Below, piece by piece: positions 17,523-26,300 of a stretch of 64,000 bases of DNA. Positions within the stretch are counted from its first letter, which is position 1. Each line of letters starts with the position of its first letter. The stretch covers positions 53,608 through 117,607 of the forward strand of contig JAEWWU010000007.1 in assembly GCA_023396255.1 (NCBI GenBank), written 5' to 3'. The notes below the pieces were generated by a model. It did no database searches. It was not told where the DNA came from and saw only the letters and a program-made list of their open reading frames with translations. The position numbers and the translations under genes are program-made. The stretch comes from Bacteroidota bacterium. Its GTDB lineage: Bacteria; Bacteroidota; Bacteroidia; Bacteroidales; Porphyromonadaceae.

Positions 17523-18587
17523 TTAAACTTCCATCTTATCAGTTAGACAAGGATCATAATCTCCTCGCTCTAGACTTACCTCATAACCAATGCTACCAAG
17601 ATCCTTTTTCAAAAGTTCCAATCCCTGAGCTGATTCACCCTGTTGATACGCTTTATTGTCATACAACTCATATTTCTTGCGCTGAATAGCCGGAGATAGG
17701 TTGGGCATAACGACATTGGCTCCTGCTAAAATTCCTTTTAGGCGCCCCTGTGTGTTGCCCAAGGACGCTAACGCTGTAGTAGAAGGGATTAACGCATTGG
17801 GATTCATCAACCGACAAATTGAAATCATCCTTATCGTTGTGTCTATACTCCCATTGGGTTGATTTGCAAAAGGGGTAGCATGGTGTGCAATAAACGGTCC
17901 AAGACCTATCATTTGAGGATGAAGATCTTGTATAAACAAAAGGTCCTCTACCAAATGATCTACAGTTTGCCCCGGGCTGCCCACCATAACACCAGTTCCC
18001 GTCTGAAAACCTATTTCTTTGAGCCAATATAGACATTGCTTACGATAAGCACCACTCATCTGCTGAGGGTGCAAGAGACCATAATGCTCCTCATTATAAG
18101 TTTCATGGCGCAATAAATACCTATTAGCTCCCGCTTGGAACAAGGCCAGATACTCTTCTTTGCTTTTTTCACCCAAAGAGAGTGTTATTGCACAATCTGG
18201 GTAAGTTACTCTAACTGTACCTATAACATCAACAAGCCACTGAATGTTCTGTGTTACATCCTCTCCCCCTTGAAACACAAACGTACGCATTCCTAAAGAA
18301 TACCCTTCAGCACAACACTCTAAAATATCCTCCTTGGATAATCGATAACGTTCAGCCTCTTTATTTCCTCTACGGATTCCACAGTAAAAGCAGTTATTTC
18401 TACAATAATTACTAACTTCTACCAACCCTCTAATAAATATTTTACGCCCAAAAACGGACTGAGCTACCTCACAAGCAGCTTTTGTAAGAGATTGTACCTC
18501 TTCTGCCTGTGTGGTAGTCAGCAAATATTTATAACCCTCAGGTGGTAATGTGTTACTCGTCCTGAGACGATCAATCCATATTGGCAT
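17523..18587 (-). CDS. hydE: [FeFe]-hydrogenase maturation radical SAM protein HydE
   Basis: Radical SAM enzyme needed to build the bridging dithiomethylamine ligand of the H-cluster. CRNNCFYCGIR near residues 63-73 is the CxxxCxxC cluster motif. GTGVMVGSPGQT and the GPFIAHHATPF stretch are typical HydE/BioB-like barrel segments. The 354-residue length is normal. The start overlaps the end of hydA by 17 bases, so the catalytic subunit and this maturase are coupled. Confidence 0.95.
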   Translation of the reverse strand: MPIWIDRLRTSNTLPPEGYKYLLTTTQAEEVQSLTKAACEVAQSVFGRKIFIRGLVEVSNYCRNNCFYCGIRRGNKEAERYRLSKEDILECCAEGYSLGMRTFVFQGGEDVTQNIQWLVDVIGTVRVTYPDCAITLSLGEKSKEEYLALFQAGANRYLLRHETYNEEHYGLLHPQQMSGAYRKQCLYWLKEIGFQTGTGVMVGSPGQTVDHLVEDLLFIQDLHPQMIGLGPFIAHHATPFANQPNGSIDTTIRMISICRLMNPNALIPSTTALASLGNTQGRLKGILAGANVVMPNLSPAIQRKKYELYDNKAYQQGESAQGLELLKKDLGSIGYEVSLERGDYDPCLTDKMEV

Positions 18588-20043
18588 AGGTTTCTTCTAC
18601 CTTCGCCAACTCTTTGACTAGTTGGCGACGACCGGCCATTATATCATTGTATGCGCTAGGTCCTGTAATACAACCACCCTCGCAGCACATAACCTCGATA
18701 AATTGTCCAGGAGCTTTTTTAGTTTTTGCATAGCTACGTAGAAGAGCAATATTCTTCTTATCCAAATTGCTCACCTCAATGCCAACAAATTTATCGGCTT
18801 CATCCTTTAGATAAGCCTTTACAGCCCCCATAACCCCTCCAGCTTGAGCAAATCCATGTGCTTCTCGAACCGATTTGAAAACAACCGAATAGTCTTTCAC
18901 TTGTTGGAGGTCAATATCATATGCAGCAAAAATAGCACTTATCTCCTCAAAGGTCAGAATCATATCTACATTTTCGTCTCGACGAATCTCCATTCTTTTT
19001 CCTATGCACGGTCCAACGAATACAATCTTCGCATTCGGATGCTTGGCTCTAACAATCTTAGCTGTATAATACATAGGTGAACCCGAATCAGAAACGAATG
19101 GCTTCATCTCCGGGATATGCTTATTCACCAATTCAACCCAAGACGGACAACACGAAGTGGTCATAAATGGCTGTTCCCCAGCCTCCATCTTCTCTAACAA
19201 TTCGTGAGCCTCATTAGAAACAGTATCCATCGCCCCTTGAGCAACTTCTACAACATCGGAAAAGCCAACCTCTTTAAGAGCTCCATACACCTGATCTATT
19301 GTAGTCTTAAACTGCCCTAAAACACTCGGTGCAGGAATCGCAATCACTTCTTCCCCTCTACGAATACTTTCCAAAACATCAAAAGTCTGGGATATTTCAA
19401 AGATAGCTCCAAATGGACACGCATTAAGACATTTGCCACAATATATACACTTACTCTCATCAATGTGTTCCACCCCGTGTTCATCTTTGCTTATAGCACC
19501 AACCGGACAAGCTTCTTCACAAGGAACTGGAATATACACAATGGCATGATAAGGGCAATTCTTGTGACACAACCCACAACTTATACAAGTATCGTGATCA
19601 ATTTCAGCCTGACCATTCTTGTTAAATCGAATAGAATCTTTCGGGCAATTCATATAACAAGCACGGGCGACGCAACCTTTGCATAAATTGGACACCTCAT
19701 AGTTGATTTTCACGCAAGAAGAGCAGGCCTCGTCTATAACACACATTATATTATCTTTCTCCGGAGCTTTACGATCAAGAGCCATACGAGCATACTTACT
19801 TAATGGATCAACCTCGTCTTTCTCATCATCCATATCATAACCCAAAAGAGGAAGACACTTGTATTTCAAAACTGCACGTTCTTTGTGATAACAACAACGC
19901 CCCAATACTTGAGCCTGATGCTTAGGACTTAACTCGATGGGCAAACGATCAACGTTTTCCACCAACTTGTTGTCTTTCCACATACGAACCAACTTCTCCA
20001 ATAACTTGTGACGAACAATCATCACGTTGTTTGAGTATGCCAT
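18571..20043 (-). CDS. hydA: [FeFe]-hydrogenase catalytic subunit, monomeric ferredoxin-linked type
   Basis: Reduces protons to H2 or the reverse at the H-cluster. The first 215 residues are Cys-rich: a group near residues 50-63, another at 101-134, then two clear ferredoxin motifs, CISCGLCHKNCP (153-164) and CIYCGKCLNACP (199-210). The H-cluster domain holds TSCCPSW (296-302), PCIGK (345-349, with a Glu three residues on) and EVMCCEGGC (450-458), equivalent to motifs L1, L2 and L3. L3 has Cys where many enzymes have Ala before the ligand Cys, and the tail after it lacks the common GGG. These suggest a group B/C-like rather than group A enzyme; that sub-grouping is inference. All cluster ligands are present. 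No bifurcating HydB/HydC genes are nearby. Confidence 0.93.
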   Translation of the reverse strand: MAYSNNVMIVRHKLLEKLVRMWKDNKLVENVDRLPIELSPKHQAQVLGRCCYHKERAVLKYKCLPLLGYDMDDEKDEVDPLSKYARMALDRKAPEKDNIMCVIDEACSSCVKINYEVSNLCKGCVARACYMNCPKDSIRFNKNGQAEIDHDTCISCGLCHKNCPYHAIVYIPVPCEEACPVGAISKDEHGVEHIDESKCIYCGKCLNACPFGAIFEISQTFDVLESIRRGEEVIAIPAPSVLGQFKTTIDQVYGALKEVGFSDVVEVAQGAMDTVSNEAHELLEKMEAGEQPFMTTSCCPSWVELVNKHIPEMKPFVSDSGSPMYYTAKIVRAKHPNAKIVFVGPCIGKRMEIRRDENVDMILTFEEISAIFAAYDIDLQQVKDYSVVFKSVREAHGFAQAGGVMGAVKAYLKDEADKFVGIEVSNLDKKNIALLRSYAKTKKAPGQFIEVMCCEGGCITGPSAYNDIMAGRRQLVKELAKVEETYANMD

Positions 20044-20077
20044 AATTTATATTCTTAGGATTGCAAATTTCACATTG

Positions 20078-20085
20078 CAAAGATA
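20078..20085 (-). promoter_or_regulatory. Possible -7 box for the hydrogenase operon
   Basis: On the minus strand TATCTTTG ends about 35 bases before the hydA ATG. The nearest TTG upstream is 17 bases away rather than 19-21, so the -33 match is imperfect. Confidence 0.4.
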
Positions 20086-20198
20086 GCAAAAAAAACATTT
20101 CACAATAGCTATTCATAGGGATAAAAAAAGATCCGAAATACCTAATTGTTATTGTTTCCCACCAATCCAACTGAGTAAAAAAGTCATAAAATAGATTC

Positions 20199-20777
20199 TC
20201 ATCCCCCTTTAATCTTATCTGGATTAGCATTCACAAAAGCTTTCCACGATGAAAGGCTTCTATCTGAAGTAGATAGGGGATTGCTACTTTGATAGTAATG
20301 ACAGAGGGCTACTGCCAAAGCATCCGTTGCATCCAATGGATGTAGCTGCATATCCTCTTTTTTTATTTTGAGAGTATTGCGCAGCATAGCCGCAACTTGC
20401 TCTTTTGACGCCTGCCCTGTTCCCGTTATAGATTGCTTTACCTTGGTTGGAGAATACTCTGTTATTGGAATGTCTCTACTAAGGGCCGCAGCCATAGCAA
20501 CTCCTTGAGCTCTTCCCAATTTTAACATTGATTGAATGTTTTTTCCATAGAAAGGGGCTTCCAATGCTACTTCATCCGGCAAAAATTCATCTATAACGCT
20601 AACGATACGCCTATATATATGCCCCAAACGTTGATAATGATTCTCCATTCGATCCAAAGCAACCACACCCATAGCCACCATACGAGGTATATTGCGACTC
20701 ACACAAAGCAACCCATACCCCAAAACAATCGTACCAGGATCTATTCCCAAAATAATCCGCTCCTTTGCTCGACTCAT
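20199..20777 (-). CDS. ruvC: Crossover junction endodeoxyribonuclease RuvC
   Basis: Resolves Holliday junctions left by Ruv[14 protein letters not shown] near residues 11-22 holds the first catalytic Asp, [10 protein letters not shown] near 73 the Glu, and [15 protein letters not shown] near 143-157 the remaining acidic residues. The C-terminus is slightly longer than in E. coli and basic. It is the last gene of the ruvX-def-TPR-ABC-F-ruvC unit, 15 bases after the ABC-F gene. Confidence 0.95.
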   Translation of the reverse strand: MSRAKERIILGIDPGTIVLGYGLLCVSRNIPRMVAMGVVALDRMENHYQRLGHIYRRIVSVIDEFLPDEVALEAPFYGKNIQSMLKLGRAQGVAMAAALSRDIPITEYSPTKVKQSITGTGQASKEQVAAMLRNTLKIKKEDMQLHPLDATDALAVALCHYYQSSNPLSTSDRSLSSWKAFVNANPDKIKGG

Positions 20778-20792
20778 TCCTTAACTAAACGA

Positions 20793-22736
20793 TTAGGAAG
20801 CGAATTCAGCTAACTCTTGCTCTGCCTGTTCCCATCTTTCTATGGCTGCATTGAGTTCCTTTTGAAGTTTCCCATAACGATCGAAATCTTCTGCGTTGGC
20901 CTTTCCAGAGGCACAAATAATCTCTATATCAGCGCAACTCTTCTCCAATAGAGTGATCTCCTCCTCTGCTTCTTCTACTATTTTACGCAATCGACGCATT
21001 TGTTTATTTCGATCCTTCTGTCGTTGATACACCCCAAATGAAGAGGCTTCTCCATTATTGGGAAGAAGTTCTCTGTCTATCGATTGAAGATCTTCTGTTT
21101 TGGTTCTTAGAGAGTCCACGCCACTAGTTGATCGGCGGTACTCTAAATACTCAACAACACCTCCCATATATTCACGAATCTTTCCATAGGAAAATTCATA
21201 CACTTTATCCACCAAGCCGTCCAAGAAGAATCGATCATGAGAAACTAAAACCACCGTTCCCTTAAACCTACGAATAGCTTCTTTTAGGACCTCCTTGGAT
21301 CTAATGTCTAAGTGATTAGTGGGTTCATCTAAAATCAAAAGGTTAGCCGGTTTCAGAAGCAGTAACATTATCGCAACACGCGAACGCTCTCCTCCACTTA
21401 AAACCCTGATAGGTTTGTCGGCCAACTCTCCTCCAAACATAAAAGCCCCCAACAGGTCATTGATGTGCTCCCTAATAGGCCCCACAGCTGCTCTATCTAT
21501 AGCCTCTCTTATCGTTTGAGCCTCAGGTAACTCTTGTGTCATATTCTGGGAAAAATAGGCTATCTGCGTTCCATAACCTATTTTGAGTCCCCCTTGATAA
21601 TCCGTTATATCTTGGGTAAAACACTTTATAAGAGTAGATTTTCCCGATCCATTCTTCCCCAAAAAAGCGACCTTTTCCCCCCTGTGTATTGTCAAAGAGA
21701 CATTGTTGAGAACCTCTTTCTCCCCATAAGATTTATAGAGATTTTCCACAATAACAGGAAAATCTCCACTACGATCTGCTTGAAGGAAACTGAAACTAAT
21801 ATGCTTTAAATCTTGAACATCTACCTCTATTCGGTCTATTTTATCTAATTGTTTGATACGGCTTTGCACTTGGGTACTTTTTGTCGCCTTATATCTAAAA
21901 CGCTCTATAAAAGCTTCTGCCTCTTCTATTTTTTTTTGCTGATTTTCGTAAGCCTTGAGCTGCTGCTCCACTCGCTCCTTCCTTAAATCTAAATAATGAC
22001 TATAGTTTGTCTTATAGTCATAGATCTGTCCCAACTCTATTTCTATTGTTCTCCGAGTTGTTGCATCTATAAAAGCTCTATCGTGAGAAACCAAAACAAT
22101 AGCTACCGAATTGATCTGAAGATAACGTTCCAACCATTCTATGGACTCTATATCAAGATGGTTGGTAGGTTCGTCTAAAAGCAATATATCCGGTTTACTT
22201 AACAAGACTTTTGCTAATTCGATACGCATTCGCCATCCCCCACTAAACTCTGATGTCAAACGATCAAAATCAGTTCGTTCGAATCCCAATCCCAACAGAG
22301 TTTTTTCTATTTCCGCCAAATACGACCCTTTATGATAAACCTGTAACAGCTCTGTAAGATGAGAATAATGCTCTATAAGTTCCTTGTAAGCATCAGATTC
22401 GTAATCGGTACGCTGTGCCATCTCTTGAGTTATTAAGCTATACTCTTCTTCCAAGGAAAAGATTTCCGAAAAAACTTTTTTAACTTCCTCCAAAACTGTG
22501 AGTGTTTCGGAAAAAGTCATCACCTGAGGCAAATATCCAATTCGAATTTGTTTGGGTCGCTCTATACTTCCGGAGGTCGGTTGTTCTAAGCCTGCAAGCA
22601 ACTTGAGCAGGGTACTCTTCCCTGCTCCATTCTTTCCGACCAATGCTATTCTATCTTTTGGAGTAATTACAAAGTTGATCGACTTAAACAACGTTTGCTT
22701 GCCAAAATCGACTGTAAGGTTTTGTACCGAGATCAT
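20793..22736 (-). CDS. ABC-F family ATP-binding protein
   Basis: A soluble twin-ATPase of the ABC-F group, whose members act on the ribosome. There are two nucleotide-binding domains with Walker A GKNGAGKST (about residues 35-43) and GKNGSGKST (about 360-368), signature motifs SGGWR and SGGER, and Walker B DEPTNHLD twice. Between them is a charged linker. The C-terminal 100 residues form a coiled coil. No membrane helices are present. The build is like Uup/YheS-type members; antibiotic resistance cannot be claimed. It overlaps the TPR gene upstream by 4 bases. Confidence 0.92.
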   Translation of the reverse strand: MISVQNLTVDFGKQTLFKSINFVITPKDRIALVGKNGAGKSTLLKLLAGLEQPTSGSIERPKQIRIGYLPQVMTFSETLTVLEEVKKVFSEIFSLEEEYSLITQEMAQRTDYESDAYKELIEHYSHLTELLQVYHKGSYLAEIEKTLLGLGFERTDFDRLTSEFSGGWRMRIELAKVLLSKPDILLLDEPTNHLDIESIEWLERYLQINSVAIVLVSHDRAFIDATTRRTIEIELGQIYDYKTNYSHYLDLRKERVEQQLKAYENQQKKIEEAEAFIERFRYKATKSTQVQSRIKQLDKIDRIEVDVQDLKHISFSFLQADRSGDFPVIVENLYKSYGEKEVLNNVSLTIHRGEKVAFLGKNGSGKSTLIKCFTQDITDYQGGLKIGYGTQIAYFSQNMTQELPEAQTIREAIDRAAVGPIREHINDLLGAFMFGGELADKPIRVLSGGERSRVAIMLLLLKPANLLILDEPTNHLDIRSKEVLKEAIRRFKGTVVLVSHDRFFLDGLVDKVYEFSYGKIREYMGGVVEYLEYRRSTSGVDSLRTKTEDLQSIDRELLPNNGEASSFGVYQRQKDRNKQMRRLRKIVEEAEEEITLLEKSCADIEIICASGKANAEDFDRYGKLQKELNAAIERWEQAEQELAEFAS

Positions 22737-24751
22737 TTGGTTTTGTGTACTCGTTTGATGATATTATAGGCTTGATAAAGTCCCCTCTCTCCTGCTATAC
22801 TCAGATCCTCTGTTCCCTGCTGTATTTTTCCTATCGAAAGATAAAGCATTCCCCTATTGAAATAAGCATCTGCAGGGTTGGGAAGATGTTCAATAGCCCT
22901 TGTATAGTTCTCAATAGCTGTTTGCACCTCTCCTAACTGCTCATAAACTAGGGCCTTATTATAATAAACATAACCATTATTAGGCGACAAATCTAAAGCC
23001 CTGTCTAAATCGTCTAAAATCCACCTAAGAGAGGAATTGGTTCTCGAAGACAGCAAAGAAGCCCCCTCTTTCGATCTCCTTTCGGTCTCCCCTTTTGCTT
23101 CAGACATAAAACGGGCATAACTACGAGACAAATATGCCAAAGCAAAGCCATCATTCAAGGTAATACAATCCGTAAAGCACTCTATGGCACGTTCGTAATC
23201 TCTCAACAGTGAGTAATTTATTCCTAAACGAAAAAGAGAGTCTGGCTGAGTAATAGTAAACGACAAAGAGTCTACAACTTGGTTGTCTCGGGTTAGCAAT
23301 GTGATTTCTGCCAATATTTGACGCAACTTTGTGCTATCTATGGGAACGCGATCTGTTGTCAAAATCAGTCGAGAAAGTTCTCTATTACGGAGATTATAAG
23401 CATCTAACTCTGCATTGTAATTATTTTTTGGCAAGAGGTTCTCGTTAGCATTGGCAAAATAAGAAATCATATAAGCCCTCAAAGGCTGTACCGAAACATC
23501 CTCGTTCTGAATTTCGCCCCTCACATTGCTTTGAATCGAAACGGTAATATCTCTATTACTCTCCAATAATTCATTATAAAGTTCCAAATCGGTCATTTTC
23601 TGTTCCGATTTGGTCGCTAAAGTTTGATCTGCTTTACGTGGAACAATTCGCTTATGTTCTATGTCATATGCATACCAATAATCTTTGTCTGCCCCTCGTT
23701 TATCTCCCAAAAGAGCCTTGGCTTCAGAGCGTTGATAATACCCGGTGACAAAGGCTGGGAAATGCGCCAAAAGTACATCGTAATCTGCAATTGCTTCACG
23801 CAACAAACCCAGCTCGTGCTTAAGAAGGGCCAAGTTGTATCTGACCACCATATTATTAGGATCTTTACGAGCCACCGCAGAAAAATCCTCAAGAGCCCCC
23901 TGAGAGTCTCCCACGTAATGTCTTAACAGGGCCCTATTATAGCGAGCTACCACATCTCGAGGAGATAATTCAACTGCATAGTTATAATCATCCAAAGCTC
24001 CTCTCAAATCATTATTCTTATAACGAGCCAAACCCCTATTTACATAATCGGATAGTTCATTGGGATTGATCTTTAGGGCTTGACTGAAAAAGGATATAGC
24101 TTGAGGATACTCAGCTCTCTGATAGGCAAGCATAGCTAGTATACGATAGGGCTCTACAAACGCACTATCAACCTTTAACCGTTCCTGCATCAAATGCTCT
24201 GCCCTAAGAGTATCTCCGCGAGATAGAGCTATTTCGGATTGTAAAACCCACCCTCTATGATGATTGGGATGTCTGCGTAATAGCTGTTGTACAGATGTAT
24301 CTGCCGCCACATATTGTTTATCTGCAAAAAGAGCCCCTGCCAAATTGAAAGCCAAATCTGAATCATCGGGATTTATTTCAAGAGCGCGACGATAATCTTC
24401 TACAGCAAGGGAATTTTTATTCATCGATTGGCGAGAAACTCCCCTAATCATATAAGCACGGGTAATAAAGGGATTGCGCTCCAAAGCTTGTGTTGCATCA
24501 ATCTCAGCTCCTGCATAATCTCCTAGAAAGAATTTTGCCAATGCTCTAAAGTAATAAGCATCTGCTTGTTCCGGGCGCAAAGAAACAACTTGGTTGAAAT
24601 ATTCTATAGCCACGACATAATCCTTGTAATGAAGGGCATTAGTTCCTATTTTGAGCACACGGTCCGCATCTATCTGCGCTATGCTCAAACAATAACTACA
24701 GAAAACAAACAATAAAGAAAAAACAATGGCCCGTTTTTGCCGACAGATCAT
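22733..24751 (-). CDS. Exported tetratricopeptide-repeat protein
   Basis: A 672-residue protein with an N-terminal signal peptide (about residues 1-26, ending in AQ). At least eight TPR units cover about residues 30-370, and three more about 500-670, with typical A-Y-Y/F-N-R-G and P-N/D-D stretches. The middle part (about 375-490) lacks clear repeats and is Asn/Arg/Asp-rich. TPR arrays scaffold protein complexes; the partner is unknown. It lies 10 bases after def and overlaps the ABC-F gene. Confidence 0.85.
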   Translation of the reverse strand: MICRQKRAIVFSLLFVFCSYCLSIAQIDADRVLKIGTNALHYKDYVVAIEYFNQVVSLRPEQADAYYFRALAKFFLGDYAGAEIDATQALERNPFITRAYMIRGVSRQSMNKNSLAVEDYRRALEINPDDSDLAFNLAGALFADKQYVAADTSVQQLLRRHPNHHRGWVLQSEIALSRGDTLRAEHLMQERLKVDSAFVEPYRILAMLAYQRAEYPQAISFFSQALKINPNELSDYVNRGLARYKNNDLRGALDDYNYAVELSPRDVVARYNRALLRHYVGDSQGALEDFSAVARKDPNNMVVRYNLALLKHELGLLREAIADYDVLLAHFPAFVTGYYQRSEAKALLGDKRGADKDYWYAYDIEHKRIVPRKADQTLATKSEQKMTDLELYNELLESNRDITVSIQSNVRGEIQNEDVSVQPLRAYMISYFANANENLLPKNNYNAELDAYNLRNRELSRLILTTDRVPIDSTKLRQILAEITLLTRDNQVVDSLSFTITQPDSLFRLGINYSLLRDYERAIECFTDCITLNDGFALAYLSRSYARFMSEAKGETERRSKEGASLLSSRTNSSLRWILDDLDRALDLSPNNGYVYYNKALVYEQLGEVQTAIENYTRAIEHLPNPADAYFNRGMLYLSIGKIQQGTEDLSIAGERGLYQAYNIIKRVHKTK

Positions 24752-24761
24752 AGATAAACCC

Positions 24762-25325
24762 TTACTTGCGTTTTACCGGAGCAACCACTATTGGATAATG
24801 GGTTCGCACCTTTCCCTTACTGATAGATAAAAGCTTTCCCCGAACGAGCTGTTTCCTTAGGGGGGACAATCTATCAACAAAAAGAAATCCTTCCAAATGA
24901 TCGTACTCGTGCTGGATAACCCTCGCAGCAAATCCAGAAAAAGTTTCTCGGTGAGGTTGCCAATTTTCGTCCATATAGCTAATGGTTATAGCAGATGGAC
25001 GCTCCACTTTTTCGTGAATTCCGGGTAAACTAAGACACCCCTCAACTTCAGAGCAAACATCATTTCCAAACTCCTCTATGTGAGCATTGATTAAAACAAT
25101 ATTAAGCTCTGCACACTCAGGAAATTCTTCCGCCAAGGGGCGTGCATCAATTACTATCAAGCGAATATTTTTCCCTATTTGTGGGGCTGCCAAGCCTATT
25201 CCATCCGACTCATACATCGATTGACGCATTTTTTCGATCAACTCCTTTAGATTCGGATAATCTTGAGTAATATCTTGACTTATTTCTCTTAAAACCGAAT
25301 GCCCGTAAAGATATATAGGTAACAT
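24762..25325 (-). CDS. def: Peptide deformylase
   Basis: Removes the formyl group from the first methionine of new proteins. All three family motifs are present: [10 protein letters not shown] (about residues 42-51), EGCLSLP (about 94-100) with the metal-ligand Cys, and QHEYDHLEG (about 137-145) with the HExxH metal site and catalytic Glu. The 187-residue length is normal. It lies 17 bases after ruvX. Confidence 0.97.
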   Translation of the reverse strand: MLPIYLYGHSVLREISQDITQDYPNLKELIEKMRQSMYESDGIGLAAPQIGKNIRLIVIDARPLAEEFPECAELNIVLINAHIEEFGNDVCSEVEGCLSLPGIHEKVERPSAITISYMDENWQPHRETFSGFAARVIQHEYDHLEGFLFVDRLSPLRKQLVRGKLLSISKGKVRTHYPIVVAPVKRK

Positions 25326-25342
25326 ATAGTTTGTCTGTTTTA

Positions 25343-25768
25343 TTATTGGGTAGTATATTGCAAACTGTCTAAATAAGACTGAAGAATAATAACAGCACTA
25401 ACTTCATCAACTAATGCCTTATTTTGTCTCTTCATTTTGCCTATTCCGGACTCCCTTATGCTCCGTTGTGCCAACACGCTGGTAAAACGTTCGTCTTGCA
25501 TCACAATCTTTTTGTCCGGATAGAGTTGCTTCAATTTTTGCACCAAAGGACGAATCTGCTCCATAGTTTCGCTCTCTTGATTATTCATCTGTTTGGGATA
25601 ACCTATTACAAGGCAATCCACTGGCTCTCGACTAAAATAATCAGACAAAAAAGAGAGTAATGTATGAGTAGCTACAGTAGCCAAACCTCCCGGAACAATC
25701 CGCAAAATATCGGTCACTGCAATCCCCGTACGTTTACGTCCATAGTCTATAGCCAAAATACGTCCCAT
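25343..25768 (-). CDS. ruvX: RuvX/YqgF Holliday junction resolvase-like protein
   Basis: A 141-residue RNase H-fold nuclease of the YqgF family, linked to Holliday junctions and to 16S rRNA 5'-end maturation. [13 protein letters not shown] near residues 8-20 holds the first catalytic Asp, ERFTS near 93 the Glu and [10 protein letters not shown] near 119 the last Asp. It is the first gene of its operon, with a promoter whose predicted start point lies 1-3 bases before the ATG. Confidence 0.95.
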   Translation of the reverse strand: MGRILAIDYGRKRTGIAVTDILRIVPGGLATVATHTLLSFLSDYFSREPVDCLVIGYPKQMNNQESETMEQIRPLVQKLKQLYPDKKIVMQDERFTSVLAQRSIRESGIGKMKRQNKALVDEVSAVIILQSYLDSLQYTTQ

Positions 25769-25775
25769 AGCCTTG

Positions 25776-25805
25776 CAAAGATAGTTTTTTACCCCTTAAA
25801 GACAA
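25776..25805 (-). promoter_or_regulatory. Predicted promoter for ruvX-def-TPR-ABC-F-ruvC
   Basis: On the minus strand TTG (25805-25803), a 19-base spacer and TATCTTTG (25783-25776) match the consensus fully. The transcript would start about 25769-25771, next to the ruvX ATG at 25768, giving a nearly leaderless mRNA. The TTG overlaps the T-run of the terminator of the upstream gene. Confidence 0.65.
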
Positions 25806-25843
25806 AAACAGGGAGGTATACTCCATTACAGAGCATACCTCCC
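25804..25843 (-). terminator. Rho-independent terminator after the HMA gene
   Basis: On the minus strand GGGAGGTAT pairs with ATACCTCCC across a 15-base loop and is followed by TGTTTTTG. It ends the metal-linked TonB receptor/HMA transcript about 43 bases past the HMA stop. Confidence 0.75.
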
Positions 25844-25885
25844 AACTCAACACCGAAACATTGAGGAATCACCCCCAATACGTCT

Positions 25886-26263
25886 TTATTTCTTTTTGAC
25901 AGATAAGCACGAAGAGTTCTTTTCGTGACCACAGCAAGCATCATCTTTATTATGATCGGATTCCGGCAAAGCGTCCGGATCCACAATCTCTATTTTATAG
26001 CCTAAGGACTCCAACTTTGTTGCTAACTTTTCCAAAGATGTTTTGGTCCGATCAAAAGCTAAGAAAATTACATTTTGCTCCACATCAATTCGAAGATCTT
26101 TCATTCCTCTCTCAAACTGAAGGGCTTTACGGACCTTATTTTCACAAGACTCACAATGCATTCTGGGTGAAGGGGACACATACACCTCTACGATCTTCTT
26201 TTGAGCAAAAGCCGCCACCGAACACAACAAGACGAGGACAAAGGCAAAAAAATTCTTTTTCAT
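25886..26263 (-). CDS. Exported heavy-metal-associated (HMA) domain protein
   Basis: A 125-residue protein with a signal peptide (MKKNFFAFVLVLLC..., cleaved after AFAQ near residue 21) and one HMA domain (about 25-95) whose MHCESC supplies the CxxC metal-binding pair. The C-terminal tail contains DDACCGHEKNSSC, a further Cys/His cluster that could bind metal. HMA domains bind Cu(I), Zn(II) or Hg(II). The frame also opens at 26311, but that start lies close to the TonB receptor stop and gives no signal peptide at the N-terminus, so I use 26263. It follows a TonB receptor of the metal-associated type, hinting at shared substrate. Confidence 0.88.
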   Translation of the reverse strand: MKKNFFAFVLVLLCSVAAFAQKKIVEVYVSPSPRMHCESCENKVRKALQFERGMKDLRIDVEQNVIFLAFDRTKTSLEKLATKLESLGYKIEIVDPDALPESDHNKDDACCGHEKNSSCLSVKKK

Positions 26264-26300
26264 ATCAATATATTTATAGTTATGCATAAAATTATTTCTA

